Assembly (NCBI GenBank): GCA_024760905.1
Contig: CM045746.1
Span: 5,067,001-5,131,000, forward strand
Origin: Plotosus lineatus
Lineage: Eukaryota > Chordata > Actinopteri > Siluriformes > Plotosidae
DNA length: 64,000 nucleotides
Reading direction: 5' to 3'
Position 1 is the first letter of the stretch. Each line of letters opens with the position of its first letter. The notes below the pieces were generated by a model, which saw only the letters and a program-made list of their open reading frames with translations, did not search any database and was not told where the DNA came from. The position numbers were made by a program, and so were the translations under genes. This document shows, one piece after another, positions 19,299 to 31,769 of the stretch.

Positions 19299-20358
19299 TG
19301 TAAAAAGGATGGAAATGGCTGCGGTAAATACTTTCTTCCAGAACAGACAGGAGCATAGGGTGACTTATAAAAGCGGAGGGAAGGAGCACACAGGTAGACT
19401 ATATCTTGTGTAATTTGAAGGCAGTCAGTGACTGCAAAGTAGTAGTGGGTGAGAGTGTTGCCAAACAGCATCGGATGGTGGTGTGCAGGATGATGTTGAT
19501 GGTGAGAAAGGTGAAGATGGCAAAGGCAGAGCAGAAGACAAAGTGGTGGAAACTGAAAAAGGAAGAGAGTCATGTTGTCTTCAAGGAGGAGTTGAAACAG
19601 GCTCTGAGTGGTCAGGAAGTGCTTCCAGATGACTGGACAACTACAGTTAATGTGATCAGGGAGACAGGCCAGATAGTTCTTGGTGTGTCATCTGGAAGGA
19701 AAGTAGATAAGGAGACTTAGTGGTGGAATGAGGAAGTGCAAGAGTGTGTACAAAGGAAGAGGTTAGCTAAGAAGAAGTGGGACATTGAGAGGACCGAAGA
19801 CAGTAAACAGGACTACAGGAAGACACAGCATAAGGCAAAGGTAGCGGTGTCAAAGGCCAAACAGAGGGCGTATGATGACTTGTATGCTAGGCTGGACAGT
19901 AAGGAGGGAGAAAAATGATTTATACAAGTTGGCACAGCAGAGAAATAGAGATGGGAAGGACGTACAGCAAGTTAGAGTGATTAAGGACAGAGTGGGAAAT
20001 GTATTGAATGATGACAGAAGTGTGCTGGGAAGATGGAAAGAGTACTTTGAAGAGCTGATGAATGAGGAAAATGAGAGAGAAAAAGAGTAGAAGAGGTGAC
20101 TGTTGAGGACCAGGAAGTAGCAAAGATTAGTAAGGGTGAAGTGAGGAGGGCATTGAAGAGGATGAATGGTGGAAAGGCAGTTGGTCCTGATGACATACCG
20201 ATGGAGGTATGGAAGTGTCTTGGGGAGGTAGCAGTAGATTTTCTGACAAGAACATTCAACAAGGTCTTAGAGAGTGAGCAGATTCAAGAGAAATTGAGGA
20301 GAAGTGTGCTCGTGCCCTTTTTTAAGAACAAGGAAGACATGCAGAGTTGTGGCAACCA
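19299..20358 (+). pseudogene. RTE LINE internal fragment (endonuclease end, linker, RT start)
   Basis: Plus-strand frames begin at KRMEMA-like residues. They pass the endonuclease C-terminal VVVGESVAKQHR segment and the KAEQKTKWWKLKKEE linker, and reach DDIP and SCGN of the early RT. The copy is truncated at both ends. A stop near 19718, a shift near 19915 and a shift near 20085 interrupt it. A 3'-truncated LINE piece cannot arise by simple target-primed insertion, so deletion or rearrangement removed the end near 20358. Confidence 0.85.
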
Positions 20359-20636
20359 CATTTTATATTTGTTGTTGTTTTTGTTTGTTTTTTGCACTAT
20401 GCTCATCTATGACCAGGCGATCCTCCTGCAGCTATGAGAGCACAGTTGTTTTTGACATTTAGAACTGAGCACGCTCAACTCCTATCCTGAGCTAATATGC
20501 TACCACAGCGCAATGCTAGCCACACCCCCGGATAACAATAAGCCCAGGCCGAGAGAAGCGGCAGGTGGGGAGGGATGAACGACGACTCCGGTGCTTGGTT
20601 TGCTGTGGAAGGTTAGCACTCCCAGTCATACTGCTT

Positions 20637-20835
20637 GAAAATGTTCAGTCTCTGCGAAAGAAGATGGACGAGCTTCATGCTCAGATTGCATAACAGCGGG
20701 ATCTACAGGACTGCTCCAGGTTGTGTTTCTGTGAAACATGACTCAAGGAGAGTATACCCGACGAGGCGACTACACCAGCTGGCTACGCGGCCTTCAGGGA
20801 GCATCGGAGTGCAGCGACTAGCAACAAGGCCCGTG
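20637..20835 (+). pseudogene. Endonuclease fragment of a third non-LTR retrotransposon
   Basis: Frame ENVQSLRKKMDEL...QRDLQDCSRLCFCET, then PAGYAAFREHR, with in-frame stops. This matches the N-terminal part of an APE-type LINE endonuclease from a family other than the RTE element (it resembles fish jockey/CR1-group sequences). The upstream 20360-20636 is probably its 5' region. A clade call is not possible from this length. Confidence 0.6.
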
Positions 20836-21364
20836 GTGGAAGAACAGCTGATTCTTGTTAAATAAACCTGGTGTACTGACTGTAGATTATCTCTAAACCT
20901 TGCTCTGAGAATGTGGAATACAGTAGGCTCTCGATATTTGCGGGGGTTTGGTTCCGGCCCCTCCCGCGAATGAAGATAATCCGCAAGTTCTGTACCCGGA
21001 AGTAAAACCCCATGTATCATATTACATGCGTAAAATGATCAGCCAGAAGTAAAATACTATGTATGTATTACACGTGCTAAAATATGCTTCTTAAACACAT
21101 TCTAGACAGTCTTACTCATTAATACAGTATTAGTAAAATGTAGTAATGATTAAGAAAAACTTCATTTTTTACTGTGATATTTATTGATAATAAAATATAA
21201 ACATTAAACATCTTACATATATTGTGTATATTTTATATTTTATATATAAAAGGACACAAACTGAGTATAATACAGTTCAATATTTTCAATTAAGCATACA
21301 GCACTGTAGTTTTTAAAAATGCCCACCAGGGAGAGGTATTGCATTACTTTGCATTGCATTATAC

Positions 21365-22511
21365 CAGGGGTCGGAAACTCGTGACTGACTCCGGAGTTGT
21401 ATACGGCTCTTTCACCTCTCTGACTTCCAGGGGCAGAGAGTTAAACCAGCTTTCACCTGAATGATAAGAGAATCTGCCTGAGGCAGAGTTCTGCAACGGT
21501 AGGGTACCGACAGGTACCCAGTGGGTACCTTTCCAAAAATGCTCTTTTAGGGTTGAAAATTACATAGATGAAAATTACCAGTCACGGGTGTGGGCGGATA
21601 TTTGTTTGGTTTGGGCGTGTTCCTTTTGTGTGAGGGTTCTTGTGAACATATCAGCTACATTGAGAGTCTCAGTGTTTTGGATCTGCTGTGTTGGTGGATT
21701 TCCAAATTCTTGTGCTCATGGTAAGAAGTGTTGTCACCATCAGCAGCGCGGCGAGAGAGAGATTTTTTTTTCCGCCGCCGGGGTTTTTAATCCAGGAACG
21801 GAAATCACCGCTGAAGTAGAGACGGTGGGATTTGCTTAAACACACCAATCTCGGAATTAAATAAGTCTCCTCCCTCCCAGTGACAAAATAAAAGACTGGG
21901 TGTGGTTCAGTCTCCACTCCGAGAATGGGTCGGTCAGCGCAGCATTAATATTATTTAAAAGAATGTTGAGCAGGCTCCTTCTGAAACTAAATCTTCATAT
22001 ACTTTTCTGTGTTGCTCTCAGTTGTGTAAATTAAAACAATGACAAAACAACATTAAATATAACGAATAAAGAAAAAAAAAAGATCGCACTAAGGGCCTGA
22101 TGGTGAGGTAGACTACCCAACCTGTTAACACATCTGGCTGTTCCCTGTCCCACACTTTAAGGGATAGATATTATTTTTATTTATAAAAATCCAAGAAGGA
22201 CTCGAACACATTCATTAATTTTCTGAACCACTTAATCCTAATTCGGGTCGCGGGGAGGCTGGCGATTTTTTTTTTTTTTATCTAAATATTTTTGTTGCAA
22301 GCAGAATTGTAATTTAATTTCCTCTGCAGTCGTTTAAATCAATGCAACACATTGTTGTTTTATATTAACATGAAGGAAAATGGGGAGAAACATTATATGC
22401 AGTGTTATTCGATTTTAAATGTCAAAAAAGGATTTGTGGCTCCCAGTGTTTTCTTTAATGTGGAAAACGGGTCCAAATGGCTCTTTGAATGGCAAAGGTT
22501 GCCGACCCCTG
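21365..22511 (-). mobile_element. Non-autonomous hAT family H, copy H2
   Basis: It runs from CAGGGGTCGGAAACTCG (21365) to GGTTGCCGACCCCTG (22511) in inverse orientation to H1 and H3. It lacks the hairpin of H1/H3 and retains the L2-like SINE tail near 22195-22265. The 8-bp flanks do not match, so the target duplication has decayed or one end recombined. Confidence 0.85.
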
Positions 22512-22567
22512 ATCTAGAAGTATCCAGAATACTGAGGCAGGTTCCATTCTGATAATGACCTTGTTTC

Positions 22568-22722
22568 ATATACAACATTCACCTTTTTGCACTTCTGCAG
22601 CAAAATGTTTTCCTTCCTGAATCATATCAAGCAGTTCTACTTTTTCATGCAGTTCATACCTTTTTCTGGTGCTTCTGCACCTTACCAGAAACCTGAGAAG
22701 GTGTGCAGCGTTTGGGTGGCAT
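22568..22722 (-). pseudogene. Tigger transposase N-terminus, frameshifted
   Basis: It begins MPPKRCTPSQ at 22722. A one-base shift after about 20 codons leads into LHEKVELLDMIQEGKHF, a CENP-B-type helix-turn-helix signature. The DDE portion is not visible, so the element is non-autonomous. Confidence 0.65.
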
Positions 22723-23024
22723 GATGGAGCTGAACAGTAATTAAAAAACATACACAGGCATGTGATTCTTACATGAAATGTCGGAATTCCGATTTTTTTC
22801 ATTGGCCCAGTTAAAAAAAAAAACGAGCCGAATATGTCAAAATAACCTTTTCCGCTTTAATTCCGTTCCGAGTTTTGCATAAAATGACCTCTCTTGAGAG
22901 CTTACTTAAGACCATGAAATTATGACTTGAAACGTTGAAGCTGATTGGCTGATGTTGATTGGCTGATGATGAAACATGTACGTAGACATACACACCACTT
23001 CCAATCTGTTGAGCTATCGAAAGG

Positions 23025-23415
23025 ATGTCGGTGATCGAGAGAAAAGATTCTACTCAAATCAAAGAAATAGATAAAGGCGTGAAAAACAAGTTTAGGTGGG
23101 AATGGATGGAAAAAGAAACCGTAGCATTCGTAGGTAAAAAGGTGACGAATTTTTCGGTCACTTCTTCCGCAAAATCGATTGACCTGGGAAGGCATTGTGT
23201 ACGTGGTGTAACGACACTATCGACTATGGTGGAAGGGCTTTTAAGGCGTTTGACAGCCACACGAAAAGCAAGAAACATGTCAAAAAACTGGAATTAAGGA
23301 AAACAAATTATTCAATTGCCGGAAGATTTAAGATGCCGAAAGGGTTAAGCCCTACGGACTTAACCCTTTGTTTGCCATTCGACCAGAAACTTCAGTGCAA
23401 AGAAAAGACCCAGTG
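23025..23415 (+). pseudogene. Frameshifted zinc-finger protein fragment (U1-like C2H2)
   Basis: The first frame (from 23025) holds FRWEWMEKE. After a shift near 23195 the second frame reads CTWCNDTIDYGG...FDSHTKSKKHVKKLE, a CxxC...HxxxxxH finger of the U1-like type found at the N-terminus of several transposon-encoded proteins. It lies inside the Tigger element but is not part of a known Tigger protein, so it probably marks another nested transposon (about 22790-23800) whose ends I could not place. Confidence 0.5.
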
Positions 23416-24559
23416 AAACAACCAGTACCTGTCGCCGATGGAGTAGTTAATTTTGAGGCATGTTTGAGAATTTTCTTGTCTAGTTTCCGATTATATTTTT
23501 CAAATTATTGTGAATGCATGCATGTTTTAGGTGTAGGACGTTCACGTATTTACTCCGTGAACTGAATCAAATGAGCTGACTCTATGGTCACTGAATCCTT
23601 TTTCTGCTGGTTAGAATAAATTAATTATTGCCGCATTAACTGACCAGTTTTTCGTAATTAACTTATGTAAATAGGCAGTTATTCAGTGTTTCTAAACAGC
23701 AGCGGGAGTGTGTGCTCGTGTAATTAGCCCATTAATACTGGAAATGTAAAACTATGAATCTGAGACTCGACCGAAATGCCTCAGCATCCAGAAGGACAAC
23801 TTTCTAAGGCAGGCTCCAGAAGCACAGTTCAGGCTGCACAAAAGGAAGCAAGAAAGTGCCACATCAGTTCAAAAAAACTTGTCATGTATAACATGTCATG
23901 TGCATAGTTTGTTTCCAGATTGTGTTTAAAGGCAATGACTGTTGATAATAGTGTTGTGAGGCAGGACATATCTATAAGAGTGACTTTTTGATTTGTGACT
24001 GTGACAAATTAAACTTTCTAGAGCTCTTTCAGTGTCATGAAATAGCCTTTTCCCCCTTCTGAAATGCTTAAAACCTAGGAGGTTTGGGGGGGGGGGGAAA
24101 CACGACACCTCTTGTCCCCCCCCCCCCCCCCCACCAGGGTTTCACCCTGGACCCGACTGCGCCCAGTGAGACTTCTGGCTATGGTCAAATCACATGCCTG
24201 TACATACTTAAAATGCACAGGCACAAAGCTTGCACAAATGAGGAAAAGGGGGCGTTACATCATCTCAACCAATCAGCAGGAAGGAGGACAGCTATTGGCT
24301 GAATTTGAGTGACGTGTCAGTTGCTTAGCGGTCCGCGAATACTCAAACTGTGATTGCAAAACCGTGAATAGTCAAGGGCCTACTGTATCTAACTTTGAAG
24401 TTGCAGCCATTTTGTTTACCCAGAGGGTTAGGGTTAGACATTTTTTCCCAAACAAAACAATGGGCATTTGTGCAATATAATCTAATCTAATATAATTTAG
24501 TGCAATTTCAATTATTCTACATTCTATATCTACTGATTTATTTGCTTATTTATTGTATT

Positions 24560-24572
24560 ATCATCATCATCA

Positions 24573-24611
<39 letters not shown>

Positions 24612-24660
24612 TTTTGTTTATTATTATTATTATGATTATTATTATTATTATTATATTGTT
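24560..24660. repeat. (ATT)n microsatellite
   Basis: CATCATCATC passes into long ATT triplet runs with one interruption. Confidence 0.95.
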
Positions 24661-25408
24661 TCCTGGGTCTGTGTAAGGTCCTTTTAAATATAGAATTTTT
24701 ATATATTTATTTTATAGTAGTTTGTGTGTTGCTGATTTGAGCCTTCTTTTCTGTTTGTAACTAGACTCTTTGAACAACCGCACAAGAATTCCTGTGTATA
24801 AAAGTACAAGTGGCTATTAAAAATCCTGAATCCTGATGACCCAGTGATCTATCAAATCCCTTATATTTCATTTCCGCCCTCTTGATCCTCACTTGAACCG
24901 GATGTTCTTCTGGTCCGCATTGTTTTCTGGTGCTTCCAATTATCTTATTTCTATATTGTGGACTAAGGAACAGGGATACATGAGAGCAGCCTTCCCAGCG
25001 CAGCTACAAAAAAGAATATAGGTACCCCTCCCCTGATATGACATCGGCCACCTTTACACAGCAGGTCAGCTCCACCACCATAATCAGAAGCAGATATTGC
25101 TATGAGTGAGACTTTGGAGGAAACATCACCTCATTTCTCTTAAAAAAAATCCACAATTTCACACCACTTATATTGTTTCCTAATAACTCTCAGTTTCCTT
25201 AGTGTGAAGGAGTAAAAGGCAGGGATGAGACACAAGTGAGGGTAGTGAGGAGAGTGTAAGAGATTTGGATTGCACTCTAGCAGGAGAACATAGAATTAAA
25301 ATCTCACCAGCATATTCAAGGGTGAGAACATGCAATAATTAGTAATTTTAAATAAGATAAGATAAGATACAGCTTTATTAATCTCACAATGGAGAAATTC
25401 ACTGTTAC
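24661..25408. other. No gene seen; start of a fish-type repeat
   Basis: No supported coding frame. About 25350-25408 (GATAAGATAAGATACAGC, then TTTATTAATCTCACAATGG) resembles a repeat common in fish genomes. It continues after the SINE to about 26180 (CTGACAGCGGTGGGAATGAA). Confidence 0.4.
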
Positions 25409-25426
25409 AGGCTCTTGAAGTAAAGT

Positions 25427-25791
25427 CTGTATTCCTTTCGGCTTTTTCCCTTTTTACTTGGGAGTCGCCACAGCGAATCGTCTGATTCGCATGTTTGATT
25501 TGGCAGAGGTTTTTACGTCGGATGTCCTTCCTGTCACAACCCTGGGATCTATCAAGGGACAGAAACATGCTGACGACTTTGCAGCCTACTCTTTACGAAA
25601 GTCAGCAATGGTTCTTTTACATGCCTCTCACCATAGACAGTGAGAGACATGGCCGGCCTTTGATAACCCAGTTAGCCGCACTGGGGGGGGGGGGGGGGAG
25701 ACAGTGACAACCTTGTGGAGAGTGGGACTCGAACCCCCAACCTTTGGATCAGCGATCCAGTGCCCTATACCACTACACCACCACTGCCCCT
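25427..25791 (-). repeat. SINE-A with RTE-derived tail, perfect 18-bp target duplication
   Basis: Flanked by AGGCTCTTGAAGTAAAGT at 25409-25426 and 25792-25809. The minus-strand order is tRNA-like head with B box, body, LINE 5'-UTR-like segment and LINE 3'-like end. The exact duplication proves retrotransposition of the composite unit as a whole and suggests a young copy. Confidence 0.93.
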
Positions 25792-26536
25792 AGGCTCTTG
25801 AAGTAAAGTAGGGGGTGCAAAATAGATACATATACAATAATACATATACATACATACATACATACATACACACATATATATTATATAAGTAAATAAATAG
25901 ACACATAAATAGTATAAAAGAAATATACAATAAAAAAGAAAAATATAAACTTTGTAGACTGGCCTATATTCAAGTGTACATGTATCTGAGGGCAGAGTAG
26001 ATGGGTTTGATATGGTTCACAGTCAGTGGGATAGATGTGGTTGATTAAAGTGCATGGGGTTTTTATTGCACATAACCAGTTTCACAGATAGTTACAAAGT
26101 GGCGTTGTACAGTCTGACAGCGGTGGGAATGAAAGACCTGCCGGATCGCTCCTTCCTGCACTGAGGATGTCTCAGTCATAATAAAATAAAAATTAAATTA
26201 AATTAAATGTAAAAAAAATATCACATGGTCAAATAACACTTAAATTACAGAGCATGACATGAGCTTTTTCTGAATGTTGGTCAGATTTTAACTACTACAT
26301 TATCTGTATTCAGTTGTAAAAACTTATGGGACATGCAGTTCTTAATATCTGCCAAACAGACATTCCTCTATGGACAATGTATACAGCTCGTTTGGCTTGA
26401 CGAACAGATAAAATGGGTTCCCTCAGCAAAAAAGTCAAAAGAGATGCTGTGCCATGGATTATATTACTGAGTAATATCAATATAGATACAGTAAACAACA
26501 CGGGCCTGACTGCTGAACCATGGTATATATTGTATA

Positions 26537-26569
<33 letters not shown>

Positions 26570-26789
26570 ATTGTAAATATATATTAGAAGTAACTGAGTC
26601 TTAAGTTACATTGAGTGTAGTCTTTTAACACCTGGTCAATCAATTTATTTCCCCCTGGAAACTCAACAATATCTTTAAATGAGGTTATTTGTGTATCAGT
26701 AAGTTCCATCCATCCATCTGTCCGTCCATTATCAGGACCACTTCTCCATCAACATCGTTAAAAGAGTTAGAGTTAATCCCACAGTTTCT

Positions 26790-28107
26790 CTCCCTGTCAT
26801 ATGCTTTCTCCAGATCCACAAAGGCACAATACAGCTTCATCTGACCTTATCTGTACTTCTCTATTCTGTAACATTCTCAAGGCAAACACTGCATCTGTGG
26901 TGCTCTTTCTTGGCATGAAACCAAACTGTTGTTCACAAATGCTGACCTCTGCCCTTAGTCAACCTTCCACTATTCTTTCCCATAACTTCATCGTATGGCT
27001 CATACAACCCTCTGTAGTTGCCACAACTCTGCATGTCTCCCTTGTCCTTAAAAATGGGCACCATCACACTTCTCCTCCATTCCTCTGGCATCCTCTCACT
27101 CTCTAAGACCTTGTTGAATGTTCTTGTCAGGAAATCTACTGCTACCTCAACTAGACACTTCTATACCTCCACTGGTATGCCATCAGGACAAACTGCCTTT
27201 CCATTCTTCATCCTCTTCAATGCCCTCTTCACTTCACCCTTACTAATCTTTGCTATCTATGACTTTTGTCATCAGTCAATACATTTCTCTCTCTGTCCTT
27301 AATCACTCTAACTTGCTGTACGTCCTTCCCATCTCTATTTCTCTGCTGTGACAACCTGTATAAATCATTTTCTCCTGCTTTACCTTCCAACCGAGCATAA
27401 AAGTCATCATACGCTCTCTGTTTGGCCTTTGACACCGCTACCTTCACCTTACACTGTGTCTCCCTGTACTCCTGTTTACTCTCTTCGGTCCTCTCAACGT
27501 CCCACTTCTTCTTAGCTAACCTCTTCCTTTGTACACACTCCTGCACTTCCTCATTCCACCACCAAGTCTCCTTATCCACTCTCCTTCCAGATGACACACC
27601 ATGTATTCTCCTACCTGTCTCCCTGATCACATTAGCTGTAGTTGTCCAGTCATCTGGGAGCACTTCCTGACCACCCAAAGCCATTTTCAACTCCTCCTTG
27701 AAGACAACATGACCCTCTTCCTTTTTCAGTTTCTACCACTTTGTCTTCTACTCTGTCTTTGCCTTCTTCAACTTTCTCACCATCAGCGTCATCCTGCACA
27801 CCACCATCCTATGCTGTTTAGCAACACTCTCACCCACTACTACTTTGCAGTCACTGACTTCCTTCAGTCTACCTGTGTGCTCCTACATCCGCTTTTATAA
27901 GTTACCATATGCTCCTGTCTCTTCTGGAAGAAAGTATTTACCACAGCCATTTCCATCCTTTTTGCAAAATCTACCAACATCTGTCCTTCTGTGTTCCTGT
28001 CCTGGATACCAAACCTGCCCATCACTTTCTCATCCCCTCTGTTTCCTGCACCAACATGTCTATTGAAGTCTGCCCCCATGACCACTCTTTCACCTCTGGG
28101 GGTATTC
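26790..28107 (-). pseudogene. RTE LINE internal fragment (endonuclease to RT)
   Basis: Minus-strand frames include GERVVMGADFNRHVGAGNRGD (endonuclease DFN motif near 28080), EVQECVQRKRLAKKKWD of the linker, and RT start residues toward 26800. The 3' end is missing and the high-coordinate end abuts a foldback element at 28107. Frameshifts and a deletion near 27255 interrupt it. Confidence 0.85.
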
Positions 28108-28378
28108 TGCACTTTACGAAATTAATCCGTTCCAGAGCCTATTTTGTAACCTGTATTTTTTGTAAATTAAACAGCATTTTACATGTAAAAAGTGTGATTC
28201 GTTCCAAGGCTCCCAATACTACCACATAAACCCTTTTAAAATTATAAAAGCGTACCTTTTAAGACCTCCTTCTGCTTCAATATCGTACTGATGGTAGATG
28301 GATTTGGCCATATTCCTTTGCGATATCACTCGAGCCCATTTCTTCTTCTCACTCACTCACTCGCGCGCACGTGTGTGT

Positions 28379-28421
<43 letters not shown>

Positions 28422-28785
28422 TGCGCGTGCACACGCACGTGTTGACCATGTCTTCTAAGCAGAGTTATAACTTTATTTTATACGATTATAATCTTACAAA
28501 TGTTTATGGAAGTTAAAAACCTGACTCAAAAAATAAAGCATGAAACAACAGTAACTCTGTCCTTTACACGAAAAATATTATGGGAGAGAGAGAGAGTGTG
28601 TGTGTGTTTGTGCGCATGTGACTTCTGGTGCGAGTGAGAAGAAGAAACTGGCTTGAGTGATATCGCAAAGGAATACGGCCAAACCCGTCTACCATTGGGA
28701 TGATATTGAAGCAGAAAGAGGTCTTAAAAGGTATGCTTTTATCATTTTTAAAGGTAATTATTAGGTATTAGGGAGTAGTATTGAG

Positions 28786-30467
28786 AAGGGCAGTGATGGT
28801 CTAGTGCAGGGGTCGGCAACCTTTGCCATTCAAAGAGCCATTTGGACCCGTTTTCCACATTAAAGAAAACACTGGGAGCCACAAATCCTTTTTTGACATT
28901 TTAAATCAAATCACACTGCATATAATGTTTTTCCCCTTTTTCCTTCATGTTAATATAAAATAACAATATGTTACATTGATTTAAACGACTGCAGAGACCA
29001 TTAAATTACAATTCTGTTTGCAACAAAAACATCTACATTAAAAAAATTGCCAGCCTCCCGCTGACCGAATTAGAATTAAGCGGTTCAGAAAATGAATGAA
29101 TGTGTTCGAATGCTTCTTGTGTTTTTATAAAGAAAAAGAATATCCATCCCACGAAGCTGGGACGGGCTGCAGCCAGATGTGTAACGGGTTGGGTTGCCAA
29201 CCTCACCAATCACGCCCTTCGTGGGATCTTCTTTTCTTTATTTGTTATATTAATGTTGTTTTGTCATAGTTTTAATTTACAAAAATGACACCAACACAGA
29301 AAAGTATTTGAAGACTTATTTTAAGAAGGAGCCTGCTCAACATTCTTTTAAATAAATATTAATGCTTAATGCTGCACTGACCGACCCATTCTCAGAGTGG
29401 ATACTGAACCACAGTGAGGACAGTTATTTAATCTGGAGATTGCTGTGTATAAACAAATCTCATCCACATCTCTTCCTTCAGCTGTGATTTCTGTTCCTGA
29501 ATTACAAACCCTGGTGGCAGAAAAAAATCTCTCTCTCACCGCACTGCTGCTTGCCATGAGCTCTTTTAGGGCTCTTTTATATTTATTTGGTGTGGGCGGG
29601 TGATTTTGTGTGTGTTCTTGTGTTCTTGTGGACACACACAAAATCACCCGCCCACACCAAATAAATATCCGCCCACATCTGTGACTCTTAATTTTCATCT
29701 ATGTAATTTTCAACCCGAAAAGAGCATTGGAAGGGTACCCAGATCATTCAGGTGAAAAACCTAGATTGGACATCACTGTTTCAATTCTGAAGTGGGGCCA
29801 TCTTGGTGGGATCACATGACTGTTTAAGACTTAAAGCAAGGTGGCTCACGAAGATGGCTCCAATTCAGAATTGAAATAGTAATGTCCACTCTAGGTTTTT
29901 TTTCTTTTCTTTTGATTATCAGTGATTGGTGGGAACAGGTGGAAGGTGTGGCTATTGTTTGGTTGAAGTGAAAACCTGCACCCACACCGGCCCTTTGCTG
30001 TGTGAGTAACTAAGCACTTTGTGGTGCACCAGTCAGCCACCGTAAAGCACAACTTTATTTTGAAAAGCCATGGAGCCGCACCAGAAAGGTGAAAGAGCCG
30101 CACGCGGCTCCGGAGCCGCGGGTTGCCGACCCCTGGTCTAGTGGATAGGGCGCAGGATCGCTGATCCAAAGGTTGGGGGTTCGAGTCCCCACAGGGTTGT
30201 CACTGTCAGTGACATAAATGGGTTATCAAAGGCGGGCCATGTCTCTCACTGTCTATGGTGAGAGGCATGTAAAAGAACCATTGCTGACTTTCGTAAAGAG
30301 TAGGCTGCAAAGTGATCAGCGTGTTTCTGTCCCTTGTTAAAAAAGGGTTGTGACAGGAAGGGCATCCAACGTAAAAACCTCTGCCAAATCAAACGTGCGA
30401 ATCAGATGATTCGCTGTGGCAACTCCCAAGTAAAAGGGAAAAAAACCGAAAGGAAGACAGACAGACA
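28786..30467 (+). repeat. SINE-A with RTE-derived tail, split by hAT copy H3
   Basis: The first 21 bases (28786-28806) and the remainder (30136-30467) join at GGTCTAGTG inside the A box. The 15-bp target duplication GGGAGTAGTATTGAG lies at 28771-28785 and 30468-30482. The 3' part shows the body, LINE 5'-UTR-like and LINE 3'-like segments, ending in ACAGACAGACAG. Confidence 0.92.
28807..30135 (+). mobile_element. Non-autonomous hAT family H, copy H3 (complete)
   Basis: Its 1329 bp have perfect ends CAGGGGTCGGCAACC and GGTTGCCGACCCCTG and a perfect 8-bp duplication GTCTAGTG (28799-28806, 30136-30143). It has the L2-like tail fragment near 29045-29100 and the hairpin at about 29758-29898. It is the best reference copy for the family. 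Confidence 0.95.
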
Positions 30468-30604
30468 GGGAGTAGTATTGAGGGCCTTGGAACGAATCTC
30501 ACATTTTACATGTAAAATGCGGTTCAATTGGAGGTAGCCATGTCATCCCTCCTAGCCAATGGGAGGCAAATACAAGTCAGCATATATCACCCAAAAGAAC
30601 ACTG

Positions 30605-30830
30605 TAACTACAATGAATCATGGTGGTGGTGGCATCATGCTATAGGGCTACTTCTCTTCAGCTGGAACTGGGGCTCTAGGTAACATATAGAGAATTGTGG
30701 ATGGTTTCAAATACCAATCTATTTTGGTGTAAAACATGTTGGTATCTTTCAGACAGCTGAAGACCCAAATCACGAGTCCCATTTAACAAATGAAGAACTT
30801 CAGAAGAGGAAGAGGATTTTGGAGTTTCTA
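30605..30830 (+). pseudogene. Tc1-like transposase fragment (third family)
   Basis: The plus-strand frame reads NHGGGGIML then a stop, GYFSSAGTGAL and DGFKYQSIL, which is the region between the first and second catalytic aspartates of a Tc1-type transposase. It is heavily mutated and flanked by no visible inverted repeats. Confidence 0.65.
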
Positions 30831-31490
30831 AGTGGACACCCATGACTTTAAGAGGAATGGTTACAAGAGATCTTCTCACGGTTTGATAAAGGAAGGACAC
30901 TTTCAAAGAGAAAAAAAATTACCTCAAATCACAGGGTCCTGTGTTACTCGCAAAAAGGTTACAATTTCTATAGTAAATGGGCACTCACAGAGCACAAGGT
31001 ACCTCCACCATGCAGCGTAGACATTGTAGAACCTGGCCCTATAAGGAGACGGCTTTTAATTACTCATATGCTCTTCTTACAATATCTTAGTTCATATTGT
31101 TTCCTATTAGTGTTCCATAGCAACAATATGTCAGCAATCCTTCTAAAGTTATGAAAGCTCAGAATCATATGACCTTGATTTTGTTCTTTCAAAGACATTC
31201 AAGGTCAAAGGTAATTGTCCCATTTGAAAGTCCATATATGGTTTCTGATTAGCATTTCATAGTAAACACATACACTAGCAATAGTTTTTAAATTTTGGGG
31301 CATCTGTAGAATAATGTTTAGTGAAGCGAAACCAAAAGATCCCTGATTTGATTACCAAACCAGCAGGAAAAATGTATATCTAATCTAAAAATGTGTATCT
31401 GTGGGAGGGGGACCTCTACCCTTGAACAAGGCACATAACTCACCACTGGTCTCTGGGCGCTGCAATGTGGATGCCCACTTCTCCAAGAGT
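30831..31490. other. No gene seen
   Basis: AT-rich sequence. Only short frames with no recognisable motif. A (GT)n microsatellite follows at 31495-31545. Confidence 0.4.
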
Positions 31491-31498
31491 GTGAGTGT

Positions 31499-31545
<47 letters not shown>

Positions 31546-31769
31546 CTTACATTGGATGGGTTAAATGTAAAGCCGAATTTCCCTTGTGTGAGTGATATGG
31601 TACATGAAAAGTGAATTAAAAGTGAATTAAAAGTGCTTAAAATCCTGTGATCTCGAGATTGACCTCTCAGGGTTACTCAAGATCAAAGGGGTTAAAAGCA
31701 TTTGAAAATGTCTGTGTGGTTTCATCATCATCATCATCATCTTCTTCTTCTACTTCTTATTCTTCTTTT

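Larger units (their letters stand above)
20921..24385 (-). mobile_element. Tigger-like element (family T1), 3.5 kb, both ends present
   Basis: The ends are CAGTAGGCTCTCGATATTTG and the complement of GTGAATAGTCAAGGGCCTACTG, flanked by TA at 20919-20920 and 24386-24387. It contains the hAT copy H2, a Tigger transposase N-terminus on the minus strand (22568-22722) and an unrelated zinc-finger frame (23025-23415). Confidence 0.82.
28107..30520. mobile_element. Foldback MITE with long inverted arms, split by SINE-A
   Basis: The left arm (about 28150-28345) contains CATTTTACATGTAAAA, TTCGTTCCAAGG, TTCTGCTTCAATATCG and GCGATATCACTCGAG. Their complements recur in reverse order at 28640-28760 and 30475-30515. 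The centre holds a (GT)n tract (28374-28430). No coding capacity; class unknown, possibly Tigger-related through a motif shared with 17130. Confidence 0.65.
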
